From: CALCKU01 sp964534845
GTDB taxonomy: Bacteria > Pseudomonadota > Alphaproteobacteria > Caulobacterales > Maricaulaceae
Length of the DNA: 6,294 nt
Assembly (NCBI GenBank): GCA_964534845.1
Contig: CAZHPV010000094.1
Coordinates: forward strand, 1-6,294
Direction of reading: 5' to 3'
The notes under the pieces are model-generated. The model searched no databases. It saw nothing but the letters and a program-made list of their open reading frames with translations, and was not told where the DNA came from. The translations under genes and the position numbers were made by a program. Below, one piece after another: positions 1-6,111 of the stretch (the stretch's first letter is position 1; each line of letters starts with the position of its first letter).

Positions 1-548
1 ATAATATACTCAGCGAAACCGTATCAGAATTCGGACGTTTGGATATCCTTGTTAATAATGCACAGGAAGTTGCCAGAGGCTCGTTACTAAAAATAAGCGA
101 TGAGGATTTTCAAGGAAATTTTGAGTCAGGGCCACTCGCGACCTTCCGCTTGATGAAAGCCTGTTATCCTCATCTCAAAGAGACAAAGGGGCATGTCATT
201 AACCTGTGCAGTTCCGTTATGAAGCGTTGGGACGTCGGCACATATGGTGTTTACGCTGCTGTGAAAGCGGCAACACAACAACTCACGCGCGCCGCAGCCA
301 ATGAATGGGGCAAATACGGTATAAGAGTGAACTGTATAATGCCGCATGCAAAATCCCCTGCCTTAGCTGGCTGGATAGAGAGAAACCCAAAAGAGGCCGC
401 ACATTTTCAGGCGTCTATTCCACTTGGTTATGTTGGCGATTGTGAAGATGATATAGGCGCATTTGTTGCGATGATGTGCCGGGATGAAGCCCGTTACCTT
501 ACAGGTCAGACCATTGCTCTGGACGGGGGGCAGGTCTTTACGGGATAG
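1..548 (+). CDS. SDR family oxidoreductase, 5'-truncated by the window edge
   Basis: This is the C-terminal three quarters of a classical short-chain dehydrogenase/reductase, an NAD(P)-dependent enzyme interconverting alcohol and ketone groups in the cytoplasm. The frame is open from base 3 with no stop before it, and the first residues (EFGRLDILVNNA) are mid-protein SDR sequence. The TTG at 39 is therefore internal and the true start lies outside. Visible are the NNA structural motif (about bases 54-62), a candidate catalytic Ser at 210-215 (SS pair), and the YxxxK pair with Tyr at 252-254 and Lys at 264-266. The family's ending follows (YLTGQTIALDGGQ). The TGxxxGxG nucleotide-binding motif is off the window. 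Two departures from consensus are seen: NNAQ for NNAG, and MPHAKSP where most members have PG after RVN. It converges on the SnoaL-like gene with only 10 bases between stops. Substrate unknown. Confidence 0.9.
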   Translation, partial: NILSETVSEFGRLDILVNNAQEVARGSLLKISDEDFQGNFESGPLATFRLMKACYPHLKETKGHVINLCSSVMKRWDVGTYGVYAAVKAATQQLTRAAANEWGKYGIRVNCIMPHAKSPALAGWIERNPKEAAHFQASIPLGYVGDCEDDIGAFVAMMCRDEARYLTGQTIALDGGQVFTG

Positions 549-558
549 CCGTTAAAAA

Positions 559-1011
559 TCACGTTTGCACGGGCTCGAAACCGTCGGGCAGATTATGGAA
601 ATAGGATAATTCTTCGCGACGGGTTTTTATCCGCCAGTTCCCACCTACGCGCACCATTTCGTCGACATACCAAACCCCTACAAAAAAAACTTTTTGCTCG
701 CCCTCCATTTCGAGAACCATGGGGTTAAAGCAAATTGTCCGCACATCCGCCACATCGCCCTCTATTTTTATCTCGGGCAAACCCAACATATGTTGCATGC
801 CCGTAAACGGCACCAAAGCCGCAGAAAGATAGGCTTTTATTTCCGGCAATGTCCCTTTTTGCCCCCCGACTGCCGTATAATCAATAAAAGCGTCCGCCAC
901 AAAAATATCGTCCAAACCTTCAAAATTTTGGCTATCAATATGGTGGCTATAGCGCGTTAATAGGTCTTGGATCTCCAAGCGATCCGACATGTCCTGTAAG
1001 GTCATCATCAT
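559..1011 (-). CDS. SnoaL/NTF2-like domain protein (nuclear transport factor 2 family)
   Basis: This 150-residue protein is the length of a single NTF2-like cone fold, the superfamily of SnoaL cyclases, scytalone dehydratase and ketosteroid isomerase. Members usually isomerise, dehydrate or hydrate small hydrophobic substrates. The N-terminal helix RLEIQDLLTRYSHHID (residues 11-26) followed by a DDIFVADAFIDY-type stretch (34-45) is typical of the SnoaL_4 group. Other polar pocket candidates are Tyr21, Asp26, Asp45 and His74 (in GMQHMLG). The C-terminal strand GNWRIKTRREEL (124-135) is also characteristic. It is the last gene of the four-gene operon and begins directly after the hydrolase stop (TAA then ATG, 0 nt), so translation is probably coupled. 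Three consecutive ATG codons open the frame; a GGA lies 6 nt before the first, inside the upstream gene. A fourth Met (residue 8) is a less likely start. The family is secure, the reaction is not. Confidence 0.88.
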   Translation of the reverse strand: MMMTLQDMSDRLEIQDLLTRYSHHIDSQNFEGLDDIFVADAFIDYTAVGGQKGTLPEIKAYLSAALVPFTGMQHMLGLPEIKIEGDVADVRTICFNPMVLEMEGEQKVFFVGVWYVDEMVRVGGNWRIKTRREELSYFHNLPDGFEPVQT

Positions 1012-2172
1012 TTAAAGTCCAAAAATGCGTTTCATAAATTCAAGCTGTATGGCTTTACTTTTTTTATCGGCTTGCGCATTGCGTCCGATAGTATAACCCT
1101 GCCCTACACATTTTCCGGCTAAAGCCCCCAAGCCAGCCCTTACCGCTGCTCGTTGGGGCCGTGTCATATCAGGCTCCGGTTGAAATCCGGCTTGGCCGTC
1201 AACCAAAAACGTTCCGGTTTCCCGATCCCAGCTAAATTCACATCCGCGTACATAACCGCCCTTAAATTCTTTTAACTCACCCATCTCCCAAGCGTGACCT
1301 GCGCCTGCAATTAAATGCGCTTCGACCGGGCTACCGCCTTCTTTCAATTTTTCCTGAACCTTCATGCATTTATCAGGCTCTACCGAATTATCACTATCGC
1401 CGTATATTGCCAGATAGGGCGCCCCTGTCGTTTCCCAAGCCCCCGTATTTTGGTGACACGGCCCGTAAATATCCATATGCAACGCAAAGGCGGGGCTATC
1501 CGGCGCCATGATATTCTTAAGGCGCTTATCCAGAACATAGCGAGTGCCCATACCCCCATAGGAATAACCCGTTACACCAATGCGGGTCGCGTCGATTAAA
1601 GGATGAGTCCCAAGAATTTTTAAGGCTGAATAGGCATCTGATATTACATCAACTTCTGTTGTCGCCATTGTCTTCATGACATAGGGCGTATCTTTAGTCA
1701 CACCCCGCGGGGCGTAATAATCTATAACGAATGCTGCAATGCCGTTTTCATTGAACAGGCGCGCATATTCATACTCCCTACCCTCCTTAATACCACCGCT
1801 ACCATGTAAAATAACCATGGCCGGAACGGAGGTCCCCGCTGGGACGGTCTTTGGAAAACTGAGAACGCCCTGACCCGCATGTTTTTCTAACGCATCATAG
1901 CCTTTTAACACGCGGGAGAAATCATATGGGCTTGTAATCGGAAAATAAATAAGTCCGTCATCTGCTATATCCAGAGCGTGTTTTGGGGCCGGATAATCCG
2001 GGAAAGGGGGTAGAGGTAATTCGGTTAGTTGACTGGATTGTAAATTGGGCGCAACTGTCCCAGCTTCGTCCTTTTTAAGACTACTCGTCGTATCTTGCAC
2101 ATCACTCGTTTGTTTCTGACAACCCGCCAACATCAGGGTGCCTGATAAAATCAAACCCGTCCATAATTTCAT
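1012..2172 (-). CDS. Dienelactone hydrolase-type alpha/beta-hydrolase lipoprotein
   Basis: This is a 386-residue exported alpha/beta-hydrolase, probably an esterase or lactonase. The N-terminus is a lipoprotein signal: Lys2, a hydrophobic stretch, then the lipobox LAGC with lipidated Cys18. Gln19 at the +2 position favours outer-membrane sorting by the E. coli rule. A polar linker (about 19-60) precedes the catalytic domain. Visible parts are the oxyanion-hole segment LHGSGG (122-127), the nucleophile elbow GYSYGG (202-207, Ser204), a likely acid Asp261 in GDSDNSVEP, and His293 in AGAGHAW. Canonical dienelactone hydrolases use Cys as nucleophile, so the Ser suggests ester hydrolysis by a relative of that family. 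Four further cysteines (239, 269, 311, 355) could form disulfides outside the cytoplasm. Its ATG overlaps the MFS stop by 4 bases (ATGA). AAAGGAA (2181-2187, minus strand) is the ribosome binding site, 8 nt upstream. Substrate unknown. Confidence 0.9.
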   Translation of the reverse strand: MKLWTGLILSGTLMLAGCQKQTSDVQDTTSSLKKDEAGTVAPNLQSSQLTELPLPPFPDYPAPKHALDIADDGLIYFPITSPYDFSRVLKGYDALEKHAGQGVLSFPKTVPAGTSVPAMVILHGSGGIKEGREYEYARLFNENGIAAFVIDYYAPRGVTKDTPYVMKTMATTEVDVISDAYSALKILGTHPLIDATRIGVTGYSYGGMGTRYVLDKRLKNIMAPDSPAFALHMDIYGPCHQNTGAWETTGAPYLAIYGDSDNSVEPDKCMKVQEKLKEGGSPVEAHLIAGAGHAWEMGELKEFKGGYVRGCEFSWDRETGTFLVDGQAGFQPEPDMTRPQRAAVRAGLGALAGKCVGQGYTIGRNAQADKKSKAIQLEFMKRIFGL

Positions 2173-3353
2173 AAAACCGGTTCCTTTTGTTCATTGGAAA
2201 TTGATTCCATCGGCGGCGTAATACGCGTCAGGTAAAGATAGAGTGTTGGTAAGATAGAACAAAGACCGACCAATAAATAAAGTCCGCTTGGCGTGCCCGT
2301 TTCAAGAATTTGCCCCGCGATCTTACCTCCAAATATCATGGAAACACCAAAAGCCGCTGGCACTAACATGACGAGTTTGCGTGATGGATCAAATCGCGAA
2401 ATTGCCGTCGTCATATACAGACACCCGAGTGTAAATCCAAACTCCCAGACCCAACTGGAAATCATGAAAGCTGTAAAATTTGAGGCTGTGAATAAACCGG
2501 CAACGCCCCCTAGTAAAAGCAATGCAGAAAGAAGATGTGGCAAGCGAAGTCCAAGCCGTGCCCCTATAAAGGCTCCGACCATGCCTGCCACACCCCCAAG
2601 CCATTTTAAGCCGCCAAACATGACGCCAAATTGCTCGGGATTGGGTTTAAAATCCTGCGCTATGACCGCTAAAAAAAAGAACAGTCCGACATTAGCAAGC
2701 AGGTAAACTAAAAATATCGCGAGAATGATCCAGCCATTAGAAGCCGTATCCCAGCTCGGGTAAGGAGAGTTATTTGATGAGGAAGAACCGGATTTACCAA
2801 GTTCAGCGCGATTAGGCATTAGAAAGGCTCCCACACCCAATAATAAAGTAAAGGCGCACAAGCCGTACATGGCGCCGGAAAATCCGGCCTTGGCAATAAA
2901 AACTGTCGGCAGAACAGTTAGAAACAGCCCAATTGAAATAAGCTCGACAGACAGACGCGTACCAAATGCACGTTCGGGTTCAGGCATTATTGCCAAGACC
3001 CGCATAGCTAAACCAATAGCCAGTGCACATAAAAAACCGAACAGGGCAAATCCTGCAAATAAAGCGACCCCAGAGAGCATAGAACTCAAACCAAAGGCCA
3101 AAGTCACACTCACGACGATCAGGCCTGCCATAGGTTTCCACTTAACGCGGTCAACCCAGAAAGGTGTGGTAATCGTACCCAGTAAGTATCCTATGCCGGC
3201 GGTTAAAGACAAGCTGCCAAGGGTTGAGGCACCCATATTAAAGGCGTCTGCAGCGCTGCTTAGCAGAAGCGGCATAGTATTAAAAACTAGTCCTCCAATT
3301 GCAGAAACCATCGAGATAGCGATTATAACGATTATGGAATTGGACTTTATCAC
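2169..3353 (-). CDS. MFS transporter, 12 predicted transmembrane helices
   Basis: This inner-membrane major facilitator superfamily permease is 394 residues from the chosen GTG start. Hydrophobic segments lie at about 6-29, 43-62, 75-93, 95-118, 134-153, 160-179, then 207-232, 243-265, 271-290, 293-314, 328-348 and 355-375. That is the usual 6+6 arrangement, with a Ser/Asn-rich cytoplasmic loop (about 180-206) between the halves. The loop after helix 2 (WVDRVKWKP) is a degenerate form of MFS motif A. The GTG lies 4 nt after the SDR stop and puts helix 1 right at the N-terminus, as is usual. An in-frame ATG at 3431 would add 26 polar residues overlapping the SDR by 74 bases, but it does have an AAGGA 5 nt upstream, so the start is uncertain. 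The next gene overlaps its stop by 4 bases. Operon position suggests it carries the substrate or product of the neighbouring enzymes. Transport direction and substrate cannot be read from sequence. Confidence 0.88.
   Translation of the reverse strand: MIKSNSIIVIIAISMVSAIGGLVFNTMPLLLSSAADAFNMGASTLGSLSLTAGIGYLLGTITTPFWVDRVKWKPMAGLIVVSVTLAFGLSSMLSGVALFAGFALFGFLCALAIGLAMRVLAIMPEPERAFGTRLSVELISIGLFLTVLPTVFIAKAGFSGAMYGLCAFTLLLGVGAFLMPNRAELGKSGSSSSNNSPYPSWDTASNGWIILAIFLVYLLANVGLFFFLAVIAQDFKPNPEQFGVMFGGLKWLGGVAGMVGAFIGARLGLRLPHLLSALLLLGGVAGLFTASNFTAFMISSWVWEFGFTLGCLYMTTAISRFDPSRKLVMLVPAAFGVSMIFGGKIAGQILETGTPSGLYLLVGLCSILPTLYLYLTRITPPMESISNEQKEPVL
2181..2187 (-). promoter_or_regulatory. Ribosome binding site for the lipoprotein hydrolase
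   Basis: On the minus strand this reads AAAGGAA, ending 8 nt before ATG 2172, and lies within the last codons of the MFS gene. Together with the ATGA overlap it suggests the hydrolase has its own initiation signal as well as translational coupling. Confidence 0.6.
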
Positions 3354-3357
3354 GTAG

Positions 3358-4236
3358 TTAGTAAACCCGCGCAGGGTTTGGGGGATTGGGTGAACCCAAC
3401 ATAGACCGATGAGACGGGGGTTGTTTCCCATTTATATCCTTCATCCTATAACGCTCTTTAGCAATCTCTGCTCCGACTAAAGTATGGCCACTAATTTCTG
3501 CCGCTTTAGGATCCGTAGCAATTGCATAAAGTATATGGCCGGTAAATTCAGGTGTTTCCGCCATTGCTATAAAGTCTTTATATTGTTCAGGGTGTACCTT
3601 GGCCGCAATTAAGGCTCGCTCCGTTAGCAATGGCCCCATCCATATAGAGACGGCCTGTACGTTAAAAGGTTCAAGATCGACAGCCATATCATGGGCTAAT
3701 TTATCCAGCCCAGCCTTTTGCGCCCCGTAAGCAGGACCGTGCATATAACAACTCGCCCCGAAAGAGGACCCCATAGCAATTAAACCGGACTTTTGCTTTG
3801 CCATAATCTTGGCGGCATGCCAGCTTGCGACATAAGCAGAGCGCAAACCCACATCAAGTATTTTTTGGGCGTCGAGCTCCTTTTCCCAAAACGGTTTTTG
3901 CTCAATTAATTGATGATGAATAAAGGCCGCGTTATTAACCAAAATATCCACTTGCCCTTGTTCATCCATGACCTGTTCGAACAGTGCCTTAACCTGACTA
4001 TCGTCAGCGCTATCGCAAATAACCCCCACGCCTTTACCGCCAGCATCCGTGCAAGCCTTTGCCGTTTCTTCTACTGTTCCGGGCAAAGGCGTTCCGTCCC
4101 ATCCTTTCGCTTTGCCAATTTTTTTGGTCCGTCCCGTTACATAAACCGTCATGCCCTTTTGTGCGAGCCCGACCGCTATACCCTTGCCCGCCCCTCGACT
4201 AGCACCTGTAACGATTGCAACTTTTGGATTTAGCAT
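3358..4236 (-). CDS. SDR family NAD(P)-dependent oxidoreductase
   Basis: This is a complete 292-residue short-chain dehydrogenase/reductase and the first gene of the minus-strand operon. Motifs in order are VTGASRGAGKG (9-19, the TGxxxGxG Rossmann loop), Arg36 after the second beta strand (suggesting NADP(H) preference), NNAA (101-104), Ser157/158 in AMGSSFGAS, and Tyr170 with Lys174 (YGAQK). It is longer than a standard 250-residue SDR. The tail with ERYRMKDINGKQPPSHRSML (261-280) resembles the DHRS1-like SDR group, supporting the full length even where it overlaps the alternative MFS start. A TTG at 4254 would add six residues, but it lies upstream of the strong GGAGGAA site at 4245-4251. 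ATG 4236 is therefore preferred, with 8-10 nt spacing. It is transcribed divergently from the flavoprotein gene. Likely role: oxidation or reduction of a hydroxyl/keto group on the cluster's substrate (inference). Confidence 0.92.
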   Translation of the reverse strand: MLNPKVAIVTGASRGAGKGIAVGLAQKGMTVYVTGRTKKIGKAKGWDGTPLPGTVEETAKACTDAGGKGVGVICDSADDSQVKALFEQVMDEQGQVDILVNNAAFIHHQLIEQKPFWEKELDAQKILDVGLRSAYVASWHAAKIMAKQKSGLIAMGSSFGASCYMHGPAYGAQKAGLDKLAHDMAVDLEPFNVQAVSIWMGPLLTERALIAAKVHPEQYKDFIAMAETPEFTGHILYAIATDPKAAEISGHTLVGAEIAKERYRMKDINGKQPPSHRSMLGSPNPPNPARVY

Positions 4237-4244
4237 AAATACCG

Positions 4245-4251
4245 TTCCTCC
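4245..4251 (-). promoter_or_regulatory. Ribosome binding site for the SDR gene (decides the start)
   Basis: On the minus strand this reads GGAGGAA, a near-perfect Shine-Dalgarno sequence 8 nt before ATG 4236. An alternative TTG start at 4254 lies just upstream of this site and would place it inside the coding region. The site therefore fixes ATG 4236 as the start. Confidence 0.8.
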
Positions 4252-4320
4252 CAATAAAAAGGATTAACCGACAAATTCATAATGCGCAATAAACTTGTAT
4301 TTTTTCTACGCTTTCAGTGA

Positions 4321-4326
4321 TATAAT
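4321..4326 (+). promoter_or_regulatory. Candidate -10 element (TATAAT) for the flavoprotein gene
   Basis: An exact match to the sigma-70 -10 consensus, about 60 bases before ATG 4387. No good -35 sits at 16-18 bp spacing. The nearest TTG-containing hexamer (TTGTAT, 4295-4300) is 20 bp away and matches only partly. In such AT-rich sequence a chance match is possible. Confidence 0.3.
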
Positions 4327-4377
4327 TCCTGTATATTATGTATTTTGCGTAATTTTATCGTCGAATTATGCGTATAT

Positions 4378-4384
4378 GGAGGGG
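4378..4384 (+). promoter_or_regulatory. Ribosome binding site for the flavoprotein gene
   Basis: GGAGGGG lies just before ATG 4387; the GGAGG core is 4 nt from the start, slightly tight. It supports ATG 4387 over the upstream in-frame TTG at 4345, which has no comparable site and would add 14 residues unlike the family. ATG 4432 is a weaker alternative. Confidence 0.65.
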
Positions 4385-4386
4385 TT

Positions 4387-6111
4387 ATGAACCCGGATAA
4401 TCCACACTGGCACTCACAAATAGAAGCAGCCATGAAGCTTAAGTCCCCCAATGATATTTCGTGGGATGCGCAAGCCGACATTGTCATCATCGGTGTTGGA
4501 GGTGCGGGTATTTCCTGTGCCCTACAGGCCTTAGAACTCGGACAAAGCGTTATCGCTCTTGACAGGTTTAAGAGTGGCGGGGCAACGGCCGCAAGTGGCG
4601 GGGTTATATATGCGGGTGGGGGCACACGGTTGCAAAAAGAAGCGGGCATTCCAGACAGCCCGGATAATATGTTCAACTATTTAGAAATGGAAATCGGCGA
4701 CATTGTGAACAAAGACACACTCCGACGCTTTTGCGAAGAAAGTGCGCCGACAATAAGTTGGATGGAAGACCACGGTGTCGATCTACGCTCCAGCCTCTGG
4801 CCGCATAAAACGTCCTATCCGGCACCCCAATATTTTTTGTACCACTCAGATAATTCCCTCGTTTCTCCCTATAATGAAAAAGCACAACCCGCCGCGCGTG
4901 GTCACCGAGGCTATGTCCCGATTGAACAAGGTCGTAAAGCAACTAATCTCGGCAACTCCTTATTTGACCCATTACGGGATGCAGCCTTGGATAAGGGATT
5001 GGATTTAAGAACTTACTACGAGGCCCGCCAAATCATCTTGGACAAGGAAGGGGCTGTAATTGGCGTTAAGGCCTACAGTTTTGCTGACCAAGAAACAAAG
5101 GAAACCTATCTTGCCTTACGTCAGAAAGCTCAGCGTCTATTAGCGATGTTCCCGCCAATAATACCGGGATCAAAATTTTTTATGAAACGCGCTTTGCGAC
5201 TATTTGCCCAAGCCAAGGCTTTAGAAAAAGACCGGAAAGAAACGTTTATCCGCGCACATAAAGCCGTCCTGCTTTCTGCGGGTGGATTTATTTTTAATCG
5301 TGAAATGGTTTCACATTATGCGCCAAAGTATAAGCGCGCCTTTCCGCTTGGTACTGACGGCGACAGTGGAGCAGGCATAAGGCTGGGGCAAACAGCCGGC
5401 GGTGCAATTGGCAATATGGACCGGATTACGGCGTGGCGCTTTATCAATCCTCCCCTTTCCTTTGCCAAAGGCATGATTGTCAATCTGTCGGGCAAACGCT
5501 TCATAAATGAAATGGTTTACGGGGCCACTCTGGGCGTTGAAACCGTCGAAAATCATAACGGGGAAGCGTGGCTGATACTGGACAAGCCAACCGTTAAACA
5601 GGCCCTAAATGATGTGAGCGGCGATAAAGCACTCGCCTTTCAAAAAGCCTTGGCAAAACTCAACATTTACTTCGGCGCAAAAAAAGCCGCAAATCTAAAA
5701 GAATTGGCGAAAAAGATAGGCGTCGCCCCTGAAAGCCTAGCCACGCAATGTATACAATATAACCGCTACGCAACAGACGAAGCCGATGACCCCTTTGGTA
5801 AAACATCCGATGACGTCTTCCCCCTCCTATCTCCGCCATTTTTCGGAATAAATATCGGCCTATCAGCCAAGCTCTATCCTTGCCCTACTCTCACTCTGGG
5901 CGGACTGAAGGTTAATGAGAAGACGGGGCAGGTTCTGGATGAAAAGAACAACGCCGTGTCAGGTTTATACGCTGCAGGACGAAATGCGATCGGCGTTGCC
6001 TCGTGGAATTATGTAAGTGGTCTGTCTATAGCTGACGGCGTTTTCTCGGGTCGGCGTGCCGCCCGCGCGATTGCAAAACTCAAAACGGGTAAGACGAGTC
6101 GAAAAACTTAA
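4387..6111 (+). CDS. FAD-dependent dehydrogenase, 3-ketosteroid dehydrogenase-like (fumarate reductase flavoprotein family)
   Basis: This 574-residue flavoprotein would carry out FAD-dependent dehydrogenation next to a ketone, or the reverse reduction. The Rossmann motif IIGVGGAG (34-41) is followed by Asp59, the usual FAD-ribose acid (VIALD). Next comes the AASGGVIYAGGGT stretch (68-80) common to fumarate reductase/succinate dehydrogenase-type flavoproteins. The C-terminus has GLYAAGRNAIG (526-536) and NYVSGLSIADGVFSGRRA (541-558), closing the FAD site. The Y-V-S triplet (Tyr542, Ser544) resembles the active-site Tyr/Ser of delta4-(5alpha)-3-ketosteroid dehydrogenases; Tyr378 (NEMVYG) may be a further active-site tyrosine. 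Both assignments are from memory of the family. A basic insertion (about 235-288) makes it longer than a typical member of about 490 residues. No signal peptide is seen, so it is probably cytoplasmic or peripheral. It is divergent from the four-gene operon. Delta1- versus delta4-type activity, or a non-steroid substrate, cannot be decided here. Confidence 0.88.
   Translation: MNPDNPHWHSQIEAAMKLKSPNDISWDAQADIVIIGVGGAGISCALQALELGQSVIALDRFKSGGATAASGGVIYAGGGTRLQKEAGIPDSPDNMFNYLEMEIGDIVNKDTLRRFCEESAPTISWMEDHGVDLRSSLWPHKTSYPAPQYFLYHSDNSLVSPYNEKAQPAARGHRGYVPIEQGRKATNLGNSLFDPLRDAALDKGLDLRTYYEARQIILDKEGAVIGVKAYSFADQETKETYLALRQKAQRLLAMFPPIIPGSKFFMKRALRLFAQAKALEKDRKETFIRAHKAVLLSAGGFIFNREMVSHYAPKYKRAFPLGTDGDSGAGIRLGQTAGGAIGNMDRITAWRFINPPLSFAKGMIVNLSGKRFINEMVYGATLGVETVENHNGEAWLILDKPTVKQALNDVSGDKALAFQKALAKLNIYFGAKKAANLKELAKKIGVAPESLATQCIQYNRYATDEADDPFGKTSDDVFPLLSPPFFGINIGLSAKLYPCPTLTLGGLKVNEKTGQVLDEKNNAVSGLYAAGRNAIGVASWNYVSGLSIADGVFSGRRAARAIAKLKTGKTSRKT

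Larger units (their letters stand above)
4237..4386. promoter_or_regulatory. Divergent intergenic control region
   Basis: This 150-base AT-rich spacer separates the divergent SDR-led operon (minus) and the flavoprotein gene (plus), so it should carry both promoters and any operator. It contains both ribosome binding sites, a perfect TATAAT at 4321-4326 on the plus strand, and three related hexamers: TGCGCA at 4283-4288 and TGCGTA at 4346-4351 and 4369-4374. No convincing -35/-10 pair was found for the minus strand. No small gene, hairpin terminator or riboswitch-like fold was recognised. Confidence 0.6.

Noticed and set aside
39..41. TTG at 39 as the start of the left-edge SDR
   Set aside because: The frame stays open upstream and encodes conserved SDR residues (EFGR before LDILVNNA), so the gene begins outside the window.
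549..558. Rho-independent terminator between the convergent SDR and SnoaL-like genes
   Set aside because: The gap is only 10 bases and I see no stable GC-rich stem with a T-tract in or next to it; termination may occur inside the genes or be Rho-dependent.
694..960. Plus-strand open frame (88 codons) opposite the SnoaL-like gene
   Set aside because: His/Arg/Cys-rich unrecognisable translation; the opposite strand encodes a clear family member.
2293..2706. Plus-strand open frame (137 codons) opposite the MFS gene
   Set aside because: Low-complexity Pro/Ala/Ser/Lys translation typical of antisense to membrane-protein codons; no homology recognised.
2869..3357. Long plus-strand open frame (about 162 codons) opposite the MFS gene
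   Set aside because: Composition is rich in Ala, Pro, Lys, Thr and Ser with no recognisable domain; it is the antisense shadow of a hydrophobic membrane protein gene and has no good ribosome binding site.
4314..4676. Minus-strand open frame covering the control region and the start of the flavoprotein gene
   Set aside because: Antisense to the conserved FAD-binding motif; Pro/Ala/Cys-rich with no domain, and it would cross the divergent promoter region.
4387..6111. Respiratory fumarate reductase or succinate dehydrogenase subunit A
   Set aside because: The FAD fold is shared, but the C-terminal YVSGLSIAD...SGRRA pattern is of the ketosteroid dehydrogenase-like group, and no iron-sulfur or membrane-anchor subunit genes are adjacent.
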